DNA of 64,000 nucleotides from Ampullaceana balthica (Eukaryota > Mollusca > Gastropoda > Lymnaeidae), in NCBI GenBank assembly GCA_944989445.1, contig CALYLW010000562.1, positions 343,472-407,471 on the forward strand, read 5' to 3'. Numbering within the stretch: position 1 is the first letter of the stretch; the number at the start of each line of letters is the position of its first letter. Below are positions 24,161 through 36,339 of the stretch, piece by piece. A program made the position numbers and the translations under genes. The notes below the pieces were generated by a model, which made no database searches, was not told the origin of the DNA, and saw only the letters and a list, made by a program, of their open reading frames with translations.

Positions 24161-25428
24161 CAGGGGCGTAGCAGGGACTGCAAGGGTCTGGCTATATGTG
24201 TCCAGGTGGTTATTTCCTTCGTCTGCCTTTCAGTAACTCAACGTCTGTAGTCATACCCCCCCCCCAACCTAGACACACACACAAGCAGTGACAATCATCC
24301 TCTTGACAGGCTCAAATTGTAATGAGGAATGAAATCAATGAATGGAGCAAAATATTCGAACACGAGAACAATTATGTGAAAAGACCACACACTGAATGTA
24401 ACTTGTAAGCTGGCATCGTGATGTACATAAAAAGCATGCCATATCCCCGAGGAACTTAGTCAGAACAAACACATGTTGTAGAAAAACTTAAACATTCTGG
24501 AAAGATAAAATTGCCCCGCAAAAGGATACAACATGTCATTTTTTGTTTTGTTAAATTATGAATGGATTGTATTGAAAATGAATAAATTGTGTCACTATAG
24601 TTTTTTAATATGAAGCGCAGGGAGCCCATAGTGAGGTACCGCGCTATGTAAACTGTAAGCTATCATACTCTTGTTCTAATTATTATTATTTCCCATATTA
24701 TTTACAATTATGAAATTAAGAATAATTAAAAAGCTAAATTTCACTTAAGTTTGAGCATTTTTTTAACGATTATTTATTAGTTTTAAGATAACTATCATCT
24801 AAAAAAATAATAAATATAATGTGTTAGTGATTTCAAAAATATATTTTTAAAATTATTTTTAAATTTACTATCTCTTAAGTAATAAAATAGCTATAGATTT
24901 TTAAGTGTTGACATTCAAACCTCTACAAAACGAACAATACAATAATTGGGGAATTTATTATTTGTTTTTAAAGGCATAAAAACTTAACCGGCTTCATGGG
25001 TACTCCAATCAAGTGCAAGTTTTTAAGATGGCCGCAGCAGTGCCACTGTATCTGTAAACTGAATCTTTAACCAGGCAATAAATTGTGTCCGTCCAAGTCC
25101 AAGTGAGACGTCATATAATGTCTCGAGTAGAGGTAATGCGCCGACGATCATAGTCTACATGATCGAAAAAAGTGTATAAATCTTCTCCCCACTTATCAGG
25201 GCGGGGGTTAACAAAATATGAAAGAGTTCCGGTGCAGTCTAGTGAGAAATAATATAGGTAATAAGATGTACAGAAGTGTGACATATCCCGTGCGATTGCT
25301 ACGTCCGCGAAAAGACGTCATTTTCTGAGAGTTGCAGCATTTTTTCCCCGTGGAGACCTGTGCGAGGGAGGGTGGTGGTAAAAAATGATTGCCCCACCCT
25401 TGGGGCACGAGGCCTGGCTACGCCACTG
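24161..25428. mobile_element. Possible hAT-like TIR element (weak)
   Basis: Left CAGGGGCGTAGCAGG and right GGCTACGCCACTG form a short TIR of the type seen at 40059-43234. The 8-bp flanks (ATAGGACC and TGAGACCC) match poorly, so these ends may belong to two different insertions. Interior is non-coding. Confidence 0.4.
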
Positions 25429-26409
25429 TGAGACCCAACTGGCATATGGTATGGCATAAAGAATCAGAAACAATGGCCTTTGAATGATACTAAGACTTGG
25501 TTCCAACAAGGCCGCTGACTAGCGAGGATAGCACTGTGAACCAGTGATAGGTGTGCGTGCACGCACCGACTCTTCCAGTCTCGCCCCAACGACCTCGTGA
25601 CAGTCTTGGGTCGGGTCGTCTGTTAGTTGAAGAGGTTGTGGTTGACCGACAGGCGATACAAGTTGGTAAGTAGACACAATGCATTAAAACTGACAGAATC
25701 ACCTTACATTAGATTCAGCGAGTCGTGTGACAAAGTGGGCATGTGCTTGAGTGAGTAAGAGTGCTCGTGAGTGTGGGGCGCTTTTTCTTACATTAAGGCC
25801 TATTGCATTATTTTTTATCCATATAACTTGACAAAACTATTTTTGTGATATTTAAGCCTACTGTTAAATTATTATCATTATTCATTATGTCTAATGGTGT
25901 CTCTTCTTTAAAATCCATTTATGTTTTACGATTACTGTCATAATTAATCCCAAAAATAATTATTATTTAAAATATTTTCAAAGCTCATAAATCGAGGGCG
26001 AAGCTATTTCAGTACCACATCGAGATGAGACACGATTTTTTCCCGTCAAAAATACCGCACCTCTGCCCTCCGTTAGAACAATAAAATTGAAGCCCAAGGC
26101 TGAGACCTTCCTATAAACACCACATCTCAGAACCATTTAATTTAGTATAAATTTGTCTTTTTACACCCTATCACGGGAGATTGTACATACATCTTATCAT
26201 GTGTGTACCTACATCTTATCTTGAGCGTAAAACAACGATTCCAAGACATTTAAGTTTAACAGAACACTTTACTTAAGAATTTTTTTTTAACAACATTTCT
26301 AGATTAATGATGGTATTAACATTTATTTATTTTTCTTTGACCATACATATCCATGTTGTGCTGACCGGCAAAGTAAGGCTTGATGACAATTGCCGGGCAC
26401 CTGACCCTC
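25429..26409. other. Intergenic, no gene recognised
   Basis: Mixed sequence with a GC-richer part near 25540-25640 and no coherent ORF. Confidence 0.45.
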
Positions 26410-26745
26410 ATATAGTGCACGGTGGTCGAGTGTCTGCGCGCTTGGTTGGTCACGGGTTCCAATCTCCGTGAAGGCAGGGATTTGTTCCCGGGGCCAACGC
26501 TGCCCCGAATGGGTACCTGGCGCTAGTTAGGGAAACAAAGGCGCCTCGGAATATAGTGGAACTCTCATAGCCGTGGCCTGTGAGCGCTGCGTCACTTGCC
26601 AACAGACCGCCATGGTCTGTGGACGCAATAATCTTCTGTAAAGAACGAGCGTCTGTATAGATAAGACAAGACATTTAAGGCATAAGGGAACCCTCGAGCG
26701 TCTGTATAGATAAGACAAGACATATAAGGCATAAGGGAACCCTGG
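26410..26745 (+). mobile_element. tRNA-derived SINE whose 3' tail matches the LINE in this window
   Basis: Pol III promoter-like boxes are visible: A-box-like TGGTCGAGTGT (26423-26433) and B box GGTTCCAATCT (26455-26465). A central block CCCCGAATGGGTACCTGG follows (26503-26520). The SINE at 7979-8402 shares this block and the CCAACAGACC-containing block. From 26634 the tail GCAATAATCTTCTGTAAAGA, then GAGCGTCTGTATAG-ATAAGACAAG, is nearly the 3' end of LINE copies A and C. The tail unit is duplicated at 49-bp spacing (26646 and 26695). Confidence 0.83.
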
Positions 26746-26892
26746 CTTGCATTTCCCTCCTTTATATATGATGAATGAATATTTTGGTTGATTGGGGAAT
26801 GGTGTAACAATAAATGTTCGCATTATAATTAATTGGTATGATAGGAACCAAAATAAACAAATAATGAGATTTAAAAAAAATCTTTTATAAAT

Positions 26893-27222
26893 AAATAATA
26901 ATTAACTTCACCGTCTTGCCGTGGTTCTGCCCTCGGTCCCGCCCGCATAAAAAAAAAGTTTTTTTTTAAAAAGGAAAAAAATTACCTACTTCTCGGGATC
27001 CTATCCAGATGAAATTTTGCACATAGACTTTTGTCACCTATCAATCAATTCTATCAAAATTTCAGATCGATGTAATGTTCTGCAATTAAATTTTATAAGA
27101 TTACATTGTATATCTTTGTATCTATATGAAGCATGCAAATGTTTATTATGCTAGTCTTTCGCACGGTGTGTATTGATCGTTTTTCATATTTAAATGATTT
27201 ATAGTTTAAAAAATGGGTTTTT
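26893..27222 (+). repeat. Diverged relative of the tandem array unit
   Basis: TTAACTTCACCGTC, then AGATGAAATTTTGCACATAG, then TATCAAAATTTCAGATCGAT follow the order of landmarks in the array units next door, but with many changes and shorter. Confidence 0.65.
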
Positions 27223-29640
27223 AAATCCCTTATATTAACTTCACCGCCGTCTCTCTCTGTCTGTCGTCATCTCATGGGTGGGCGGGCTGAAAAACAAAAG
27301 TAAAAAAATGACCCACTTCCCGTGATCTGATCGAGCTGAAATTTGGCACACGGGCCCGTCTCACCTAACAATGCATCGTATCAAAATTTCAGATCGATCG
27401 AACGTACCGTAATTAAATTAATGCATTTTTAGTTTATCCTTATATGAGGTATGCAATTCAAATTCACGTTTTGTTATTGTTTTTTTCCACGTGAGTTTGA
27501 GTTGATGCTTAGACGTCGACCGTCGTGCCGACACCGCCTCACGACCCATCCCCCGTTAAAAGACAGGGGACATCACTCGGTGTCAGTCCGTAAATATTTG
27601 TGGCGTTGAAACATAATCAATACTTTTAATTATGACTAAAATATAAGGGATTTATAGTAGAAAACTTTGTTTTTAAATCCCTTATATTAACTTCACCGGC
27701 GTCTCTGTCATCATCTCTCTCTGTCTGTCTTGGGCGGGCGGAAAATTAGAAGTAAAAAATGACCCACTTTCCGTGATTCGATCGAGCTGAAATTTGGCAC
27801 ACGGACCCGTCTCACCTAACAATGCATCGTATCAAAATTTCAGATCGATCGAACGTACCGTAATTAAATTAATGCATTTTTAGTTTATCCTTATATAACG
27901 TATGTAATTCAAATTCACGGGTTGTTATTGTTTTTTTCCACGTGAGTTTGAGTTGACGCTTAGACGTTGACCGTCGTGCCGACACCCCCTCACGTCCCAT
28001 CCCCCGTTAAAAGACAGGGGACATCACTCGGTGTCAGTCTGTAAATGCTAATCGCGTTTGAAAATAATCAATACTGTTAGTTATGTCTTATATATAAGGG
28101 ATTTATAGTCAAAAACTTTGTTTTTACGGGTTTGTTTTTTACGGGTTTGTTTTATTAAATCTCTTATATTAACTTCACCGCCGTCTCTCTCTGTCTGTCT
28201 GTCGTCATCTCATGGGCGGGCGGGTAGAAAAACAAAAGTCGAAAATGACCCACTTCCCGTGATCCGATCGAGCTGAAATTTGGCACACGGACCCGTCTCA
28301 CCTAACAATGCATCGTATCAAAATTTCAGATCGATCGAACGTACCGTAATTAAATTAATGCATTTTTAGTTTATCCTTATATGAGGTATGTAATTCAAAT
28401 TCACGGTTTGTTATTGTTTTTTTCCACGTGAGTTTGAGTTGACGCTTAGACGTCGACCGTCGTGCCGACACCGCCTCACGACCCATCCCCCGTTAAAAGA
28501 CAGGGGACATCACTCGGTGTCAGTCCGTAAATATTTGTGGCGTTGAAACATAATCAATACTTTTAATTATGACTAAAATATAAGGGATTTATAGTAGAAA
28601 ACTTTGTTTTTAAATCCCTTATATTAACTTCACCGGCGTCTCTGTCATCATCTCTCTCTGTCTGTCTTGGGCGGGCGGAAAATTAGAAGTAAAAAATGAC
28701 CCACTTTCCGTGATTCGATCGAGCTGAAATTTGGCACACGGACCCGTCTCACCTAACAATGCATCGTATCAAAATTTCAGATCGATCGAACGTACCGTAA
28801 TTAAATTAATGCATTTTTAGTTTATCCTTATATAACGTATGTAATTCAAATTCACGGGTTTGTTATTGTTTTTTTCCACGTGAGTTTGAGTTGACGCTTA
28901 GACGTTGACCGTCGTGCCGACACCCCCTCACGTCCCATCCCCCGTTAAAAGACAGGGGACATCACTCGGTGTCAGTCTGTAAATGCTAATCGCGTTTGAA
29001 AATAATCAATACTGTTAGTTATGTCTTATATATAAGGGATTTATAGTCAAAAACTTTGTTTTTACGGGTTTGTTTTTTACGGGTTTGTTTTATTAAATCT
29101 CTTATATTAACTTCACCGCCGTCTCTCTCTGTCTGTCTGTCGTCATCTCATGGGCGGGCGGGTAGAAAAACAAAAGTCGAAAATGACCCACTTCCCCTGA
29201 TCCGATCGAGCTGAAATTTGGCACACGGACCCGTCTCACCTAACAATGCATCGTATCAAAATTTCAGATCGATCGAACGTACCGTAATTAAATTAATGCA
29301 TTTTTAGTTTATCCTTATATGAGGTATGTAATTCAAATTCACGGTTTGTTATTGTTTTTTTCCCACGTGAAAGTTTGAGTTGACGCATTGAGGCGACCCA
29401 TCGAAGCACCGGGGTGCTTTTGTTTACATTTTACGTGTCACGCTGAGCTCGGTCAAGCGAATCGGTGACCAGACTTTTCCCCTCTCCCACTCCCACCCAC
29501 CCCTCCCCCCCTAGGGTTATGAAGCAAAGTTGAGTTAAGACATATTCAGTCTGTAAATGCTTGTCGCGTTTAAAAATAATCAATACTGTTAGTTATGTCT
29601 CATATATAAGGGATTTATAGTCAAAAACTTTGTTTTTACG
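27223..29640 (+). repeat. Tandem array of five TIR-bounded ~450-480 bp units in A-B-A-B-A order
   Basis: Units start with AAATCCCTTATATTAACTTC (or AAATCTC...) at 27223, 27675, 28157, 28612 and 29095. Type A units (about 452-455 bp) and type B units (482-483 bp) alternate, giving a dimer period of 937-938 bp. The two B units are almost identical, as are the second and third A units for their first ~260 bp. Each unit ends in AATATAAGGGATTTA or a close variant, the inverse of its own start. Common landmarks are CGAGCTGAAATTTGGCACAC and TATCAAAATTTCAGATCGAT. The last unit is interrupted at about 29360-29545 by unrelated C-rich sequence. No ORF. Confidence 0.9.
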
Positions 29641-30696
29641 GGTTTGTTTTTTTTACTCTTTTTTTATATAATTTTTTTTAGAACTACGATCTCATTCAAC
29701 CAAACCTGCTATTACAGGGGTGTCCAAAGTCCGACCCGCCGGCCAAATGCGACTTGCGTTAAAATTTTAACTGGCTCATATTTAATTGATTCATTGATTT
29801 TTCTGTTACGACATTATATTTATAAGAAAAGACGACATTATATGCTGTTTTGTGTACAATGACGGAAAATAGATGACGTTTTATTGTTTACAAACGTGGA
29901 TAATGATTTTTTTTAAAAAGCCTATGAACTAATGTGCAATTATATGTACCAAATTTGATGACGTCCAATGGCTAAAATCTGTGACTTAAGTCTCTAAAAT
30001 TATTTTTAAAAATAATTTTTCCAACTCGAAAAGGGAATGAAAGTGGCATCGATATACTTACAATTTTAAGATATATTTTAATAATAATTTTCGACATTTT
30101 CCGCTACAGAGCATAGTTATATTGTTGTAAGTTGCGTAGTATAATATATACATCTTAATCTTAATTTTACAACTTTGTCAATATCAATACAATTTTAGTA
30201 ATTTATTATGATTGATAAGATTTTTTTTAAGTGTTGAAAATCGTGATAGCAGTGCCCCATTTTTCTCTACGAAATATCACTCTTTACAAACAACAGAAAC
30301 AAAAAAATACATTAAAAATAATAATATCTTTTTTAAATATTGAAAAACAACAAACCATATAATCGAAAAATCCATTAAATCAGTCTTAAACTTGAAGCAC
30401 GTCCTTTTCGTTTATTATGTAACGACTCTATTTTCCAAAAAGTTTGGACCCCCCCCCACCTTTTTTTTTGTCGATAATAATTTAATGATTTCTTATGACA
30501 TGAGTTTAGCTCAAACTATTCTTAAAAGTAGTGACTTATTCCCTCAACTAACCTTAACGGCCTTCGGGAATAAATCATATAATTCAATTATAATTGTAGG
30601 CTATTGTAAAGTCAAAGTCTTGGAATAAAATATCGCCACTCAACACGATGGCAGTGGGCCAGTGGGCTAACCGGTATACATTCGAGGACGACATAA
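29641..30696. other. Intergenic with a truncated MITE end
   Basis: A hAT-like left end CAGGGGTGTCCAAAGTCCGA starts at 29715 with no matching right end seen. The rest is AT-rich, with no gene recognised. Confidence 0.5.
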
Positions 30697-31122
30697 GGGG
30701 CCGTCCATAAATGACGTCACGCGATTTTGACAGATTTTTCACCCCCCCCTCCCCCCTCGTCACGCGTCGTCACGAAAACTAAGACCCATTCCCAATATGA
30801 CGTCACAAAGCTTTGCGCGCCCCCCCTCCTAAAAGCTGTATTTTCTATTTGAAAAAGAGCATGTTTCAAATCACTTTTTTGTCATTTAAGTATGTATTTA
30901 GTGTAATGCTGAACTCTAATATCGTAACACGCGTGAATCCATGTAAAACGTCATTAAAAAGTTGTAAGAAATCAAATACTTAAGTGGAACTTTTATTTAA
31001 AGTTTCTAGTTTTGATGTGACGTCACATTTCTCAAACACACCCCCCCCCCTTTTCACACATCATCACAAATGTGTGGACCACCCTCCCCCCTAGGTGCAT
31101 GATGTCATTTATAGACGGCCCC
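30697..31122. mobile_element. Complete GGGGCC-type MITE (426 bp), TAA target duplication
   Basis: GGGGCCGTCCATAAATGACG at the left and GATGTCATTTATAGACGGCC plus CC at the right, flanked by TAA (30694-30696 and 31123-31125). Poly-C runs lie inside both ends. Confidence 0.9.
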
Positions 31123-31125
31123 TAA

Positions 31126-32544
31126 CAAAAAGAAGCATGGGTTAAACTAAACAGTAACAGTTTTACAGTTGTGAACATGGAAGAAGTAGGTAAATAAATA
31201 ACTAAGCAATTTAATAATCGTAATTATTTTTCAGACATGTAATGTTTAGGCCTACAATAAAACAACATTATAAATGGAAGCATCATGCTTGTTGTTCTCA
31301 CAATACAAAACAAAACCTTTAAAGACGTTCTTTCATTCTAACCCTAATTCAGTCTTGTTTTTGAACAGTCTACTGCCTGAGTTGATTCAGCATTTTTTAT
31401 TTGTTCATATTTTACGTCCGCTGAAATTTCCACTTGCTCAGTCAACCACCATCAAATTATCGTGGTTGACAGCTTCTGATTCGAAGGGTACCTGTGAAAA
31501 TGTTGCTATAATATCTATACCAACGGTTGCCAAAACTGCGGCTTTTCTGTGTTCACATTTCGGCTCGCGTACTATTTATGAAATTAAAAGTTTTTGTTTG
31601 AAATAAATGCAGTGACATACGTTTAAAATGAAAACGCTTAAAAAGAAATAACTGTCAACCGGAAATAAAATACGGTCCTGACTCCTGACAAACTACAATG
31701 TATTTTGATACACCTATTTTTCTTTGATCATGAAACAAAAATCATTTAACACAAAAAGGTTTTGATTCTTTGAATTATTCATATAAGCAAAATTCGACCG
31801 GAACGCCCAGAAATAGGAGGGGATGGAAATGACAGAAATGACAGAAATGACATTGGCTTTGAAAAAATACCGGCAACTTTGAGTTACCGGTTGAGACGAG
31901 CCAATGTTGTTTATCTACCCCTCACTACTTTCCTCTCCTATCCCCACCATACTTTTTAAAAAATTACAAATATTCCTCTATTATTTGGTTTTTAACAAAA
32001 TCATATTTCAGTCGTTCAATGATTTTCAGTGTAATAACAAAACTAAATACTGGGGGCTGGGTCCACTCAGTAGGAGCAAGTACCGGACAAGTTTGGTTAA
32101 TTACAATAGTTGTACAGTGTACAGCTATGAATGAACCCGCCATGTCATCATACGATTACCACCCTTTATTTTTAAAATAGTTTGTTGACACCCCCCCCCC
32201 AAACTAATTTTTTTTTACTTCGGCACCCCTCTGCTCATTGTTTTAACCACTATACCATACTTAACTTTAAAGGCCCAAGTTATTCCATCTTTATTCCTGT
32301 GTGAACTATAATATACATATCGTTAGTTAATATGAACTTTCTAGATGCTTAGTTTCACTGTATGTCCAGGCATTCTATGGGATTTCTAAAATGTATTTTT
32401 ATTATACTTTAAATTGCTCCATCTTGAAAAATTACACTCTAAACAGCGTCTCTAATCAGCTTTACCTAAAACTGACACAAGTTATGGGCAATTATAGCTC
32501 AAATATTTAGGGCATTCGAACATTCGCCGTCTTGGTTTCACGGT
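31126..32544. other. Intergenic, no gene; hAT MITE scrap
   Basis: Around 31525-31590 there is an internal piece of the MITE family at 35985-36203 (GTGTTCACATTTCGGCTCGC). It falls inside a small ORF (31274-31606), which argues against that ORF being real. A poly-C run lies near 32190. Confidence 0.5.
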
Positions 32545-33640
32545 AGCAGAGGCGTAACTAGGTTTTTGGCGCCATTGGTTCATTTATTTTTGGCGCCCTT
32601 GGTTAATTTATTTTTGGCGCCCTTGATAAATTGATAAGTTTCAGCTTCAATTTGCTATTTTTTCATTTGTTAGAAAAAATAATTGAATTTCTCTTATTTT
32701 ATTTATGACAATAATTACGTAGTCTTGACAGTGACAGTCATACAACGTGAATATAAAAAAATGCATAAGACAGGAACAATACTAATTTGCAGTTTATTAA
32801 TTACTAAATAATATAGATGACGGCTTTAAAGAATCACGTATTCTGTGGAAGAAGGAGGCACAACGCCGTTATTGTACTTGGACATTGTCTACACTTGTTC
32901 ATTCAGGAACAGGAGAGCTGTTTGACAGAAATTGGTTATGCTATTCAAAAACTAGTGACTTGGTTTTTTGTTTTGTATGCACATTGATGTCACAGACAGT
33001 GAGCAAGCTTACAACTGGCTTCAATTATAATTGGAAGCATGCTCATGAAATGCTTTCGATACATGAAAACTCCAAGCAACATCTTGATGCAATGGCAGCA
33101 CTAAGTGGTCGTAAATCATCCATTCAAATCAACTCTATTCTTTCCAAATAATTTGAAATTGAACTCCAATATTGGAAAAAAAGTTCTTAAAACGATAGTA
33201 AGTGTCATGCAATTTCTTTGTATTCGTGGACTTGCATTCCATGGCCAGAATGAACTGTTAGGCTCATCGAGCAATGGTAACTACCTTGGAATACTGGAAT
33301 TACTGAGTCAGTTTGACACATTTCTTGCTGAACATATCTGCGAACATTGAAATAAAGAACGTGGAAACACGTCTTGTATTTCCCCAACTATCTGTGAAGA
33401 GTTGATTCAACAGATGGGTCAAAAGGTATTGTCTATTATTGTTGCCGAAATAAAATCTGCAAAGTACTTCCGCCCCTGGAAGAAGGTCAAACTTATCTAA
33501 TAAAAAGTATACTTTGTACAGCGTTTCTAGATAGTTTGGTTGGTTTAGACACGAAGAGACCGCCGTAAAGTTGTATTTAACTGAAAAAAGCAAAAGAGTT
33601 TCGCTTGGCTTAATTAACACTTTTACAAACTTGCCATTTT
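32545..33640 (+). pseudogene. Broken hAT transposase with TTF-type finger (ZMYM1-like, DUF4371 type)
   Basis: The left part has GGCGTAACTAGG (about 32551), a TIR-like start. From 32885 the frame reads FDRNWLCYSKTSDLVFCFVC, a TTF-type zinc finger, then TTGFNYNWKHAHEML and KQHLDAMAALSGRKSSIQIN. After a frame change comes RGLAFHGQNELLGSSSNGNY LGILELLSQFD (two adjacent stretches), and after a further break GNTSCISPTICEELIQQMGQ. This order is typical of the ZMYM1-like hAT transposases common in invertebrate genomes. The catalytic C-terminal part is missing and the frame is broken at least twice. Confidence 0.87.
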
Positions 33641-33808
33641 AAGATTTGATTTTAGGTTTAAATAGCCTGCATTTTAACTATTTTCACATACATGTAATTA
33701 ACTATTGCATCAACTTATTTAAAAAGTTAGATTGTGTAGATATTGATGTATGTTTCTCGATAAGCAGCAAGGATTTTTAAGGGGTACATTGTTTGTTTTT
33801 CCCTATAG

Positions 33809-34017
33809 CATTGATGGCGAACCTTTTTTGGGGCCGCGTGCCCAAAATTCAAACCAAAACCCACTTATTTATACCAAAGTGCCAACGCTCCAATAAAACC
33901 CGAATATGGTGCTTTGGCTTAGCTGGTTTGATTAAGGAAGTAATATTTTAGTCGCGTGCCGGCTGATGACGCTCTGTGTGCCGACTGTGGCACGCATGCC
34001 ATAGGTTAGCCATCCTG
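33809..34017. mobile_element. hAT-type MITE with perfect 8-bp target duplication
   Basis: Left CATTGATGGCGAACC, right GGTTAGCCATCCTG. CCCTATAG occurs on both sides (33801-33808 and 34018-34025). 209 bp. Confidence 0.88.
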
Positions 34018-34056
34018 CCCTATAGCCTACAACTTTTTCAGGTTGGCACTTCTTGG

Positions 34057-35639
34057 CAGTGGCGTCACTAGGGGGTGCGGTGGGGGTGGGCCGCCCGGGG
34101 TGACACCATCAAGGGGGGTGACACCAAAATCTAAAATTTCACTGTGTACGATTTTATGTCCAAAAAAAACCAACAAAAAAAACAACAACAACCGACGACA
34201 GATTTTTTTCACCTAGAAAAAAATTACGAAATACAATGAAATACTTTAAGTGCAAAAACGTATTAATAAAAAAGAAAAAAACATCTGTTAACACGCAATA
34301 ATAATAAAACATTTCCAAACAAACTACAATAAAACAAATTATGAAACAGTCGCACCTGAGAGATAATTAAAAAGGCTGGAAATGAAAAGGTGGTGTCTTT
34401 TGTTTTAAATGAAATAAAGCCAACTGGGCATTGACATACCGACACCATGGAGTAAGCCGGTGAGACGAAACCCACCTCAATACTCCCTCCACCACAGTTG
34501 GGGTGGGGGGGTAGACTTTTGTCAAAAAACAATTTCAAAAGACGGGTTTTCTTTCTTTATTTTTTTTAAATAATTTTTTAAAAGAGGAAAATTATGTATT
34601 AAATGTCTTTGAGTTAATATTTTTGTTTTATTTATATTTATTACAGGCGTGCAAACATACATATCAATGTTAATATAATGTACTCTAAGAACCTTAATTT
34701 TCTTGAGTATTGGTACTTTTTTTTTGTAATATCCTTTAACACAAAATTATTATCATACGAAAACATTTCAGTCTTGTCGAATTCGTATGAGACGATTTTC
34801 ACTGATAGATCGCTTGATGCGTACGTTCGGCAGCCAAAGTAAAGTTGATTTTGAACGACGCCGATCAGAATCGCAACTCTAGTCTGACAATTATATAGCA
34901 TATTATTGAAGATATACTCTGTTATATTCAAGTATTTTGTCTACAATTCCAAATTCCACATTCGTGAACCAGTAAAGGTAAACAAGAGAATCCTTTATCT
35001 AATTTTGTTAATAGAAGGAAAGACAGGGATAATTTAATCAAAAGTAAGCAAAATTACACTTAAATTTTGGACACGTTCAAAAGCTAGAAGAAATTTTTTA
35101 AATAAAATTAATAAATGTTCTTAAAAGTATGACAGACAAGAAGTTTAAAAAAAAATCTCAATAAATTAATTAATAAACTAATTTTTCTAGTTCAAGACTT
35201 GTCTGATATATTTTGGGAACATTTTCCTTCTTTAAATTGTTGTCACGTGTCATTAAAGACCGCACGATGAATGAGCGACGACAAATGGGCGCAAACATAA
35301 GAGCGCTATACATCGTTGGTAGTCCATCTTGAAACAATAGCATCTATCAGAACAATCGCCTCCAATCTTCATCTGCGCTCTTTTGTTGTGGGCTATTTTA
35401 CGGGTCACCGTCACGAAATTAATTAGTAAGTTACACTAAGCATTGGCGTTACTAAGAGGGTGCGAGGGGTGCGGACCACACCTGGTGATACCATCACAAA
35501 GGGTGATACCAAAATGTAAAATTCTGTATGTTCCCGTTATTTGGCACTGGAAGACTCTGAGGAGATCTATGGGTTTGTCGTGAGGGGGTGACACCATGAG
35601 ATACCGCCCCGGGTGACACCAACCCTAGTGACGCCTCTG
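34057..35639. mobile_element. hAT-like TIR element, 1.58 kb, with an extra internal left end
   Basis: CAGTGGCGTCACTAGGGGG at the left and CCCTAGTGACGCCTCTG at the right are inverted repeats. Flanks CTTCTTGG and CTTCTTGC match at 7 of 8. A second left-type end, CATTGGCGTTACTAAGAGGG, lies at 35441. The GGTGACACC motif recurs near each end. The interior has no recognisable transposase. Confidence 0.72.
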
Positions 35640-35984
35640 CTTCTTGCATACTACAATTTTAAATTGCACAGCAGAGAAAACTGATAAGAATTCATATCAT
35701 TAGCTAACGAAAGAGTTACATTTACAATCATAGAAAATACACCATATATGTAGTCCAAATAATCAGGAATGAAAGCATACGCATATTTGATTTTGATGGC
35801 TTCATAGTTTCAAGGAAATATAACCATCTTTCTTGGGGGAAACTGAAGAGATTTAGAAAATGTCGCTTTAAATTTGATCCAATAGCGCGCAACCAAGTTT
35901 TACTTTCTTGCTCTATTAGACCCATATTTAATGACTTTAATTTTTAAAAATTTACATTGATCTACAGTACTCTAGAGTCTAGAG

Positions 35985-36203
35985 CAACTTTGACCAAACC
36001 GCAGCTCACGAGCCGCATGCGGCTCTTCTGTGTTCACTGTTCACATTGCGGCTCGCGAACAATTTATGAAATATATTATGTTACAAGGTTTGCTGGAAAA
36101 TTTCCAAGCAAGGGTTAATGAACAATAGTGCTTCATTGCGGTTCTCAACAATTTTTTTATATTTTTAAATGGCTCTCAGTTACTACAGGTCTGGCCACCC
36201 CTG
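35985..36203. mobile_element. hAT-type MITE
   Basis: Worn left end CAACTTTGACCAAACCGCAG, right end GGTCTGGCCACCCCTG. Flanks GTCTAGAG and ATCTAGAG match at 7 of 8. Contains the GAGCCGCATGCGGCTCTTC palindrome typical of this MITE group. Confidence 0.78.
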
Positions 36204-36339
36204 ATCTAGAGACTGTTGTATCAGTTAAGAATGTATATTCAATACACACTGATATGTATTGTGCAATCGCCTAATTTATCAAATTCAATTTCGCCGTTAT
36301 CACTTTTAAGCGCAGCTGTCTTCTCTGTATTTCACCTTT

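Noticed and set aside
24161..25428. Treating this as a firm hAT element
   Set aside because: TIR-like ends are present but the 8-bp flanks match at only about half the positions, so it is kept as a low-confidence feature only.
25208..25702. Overlapping minus ORFs in a GC-richer stretch
   Set aside because: No recognisable motifs; part overlaps a TIR-like end (GGCTACGCCACTG).
27223..29640. CRISPR-like or regulatory repeat array
   Set aside because: Units are ~450-480 bp, directly adjacent, and bounded by inverted repeats. The context is eukaryotic with no cas-like gene, so satellite or transposon origin fits better.
31274..31606. 110-codon plus ORF
   Set aside because: Its 3' part is a piece of a hAT MITE family, and no domain or splice context supports it.
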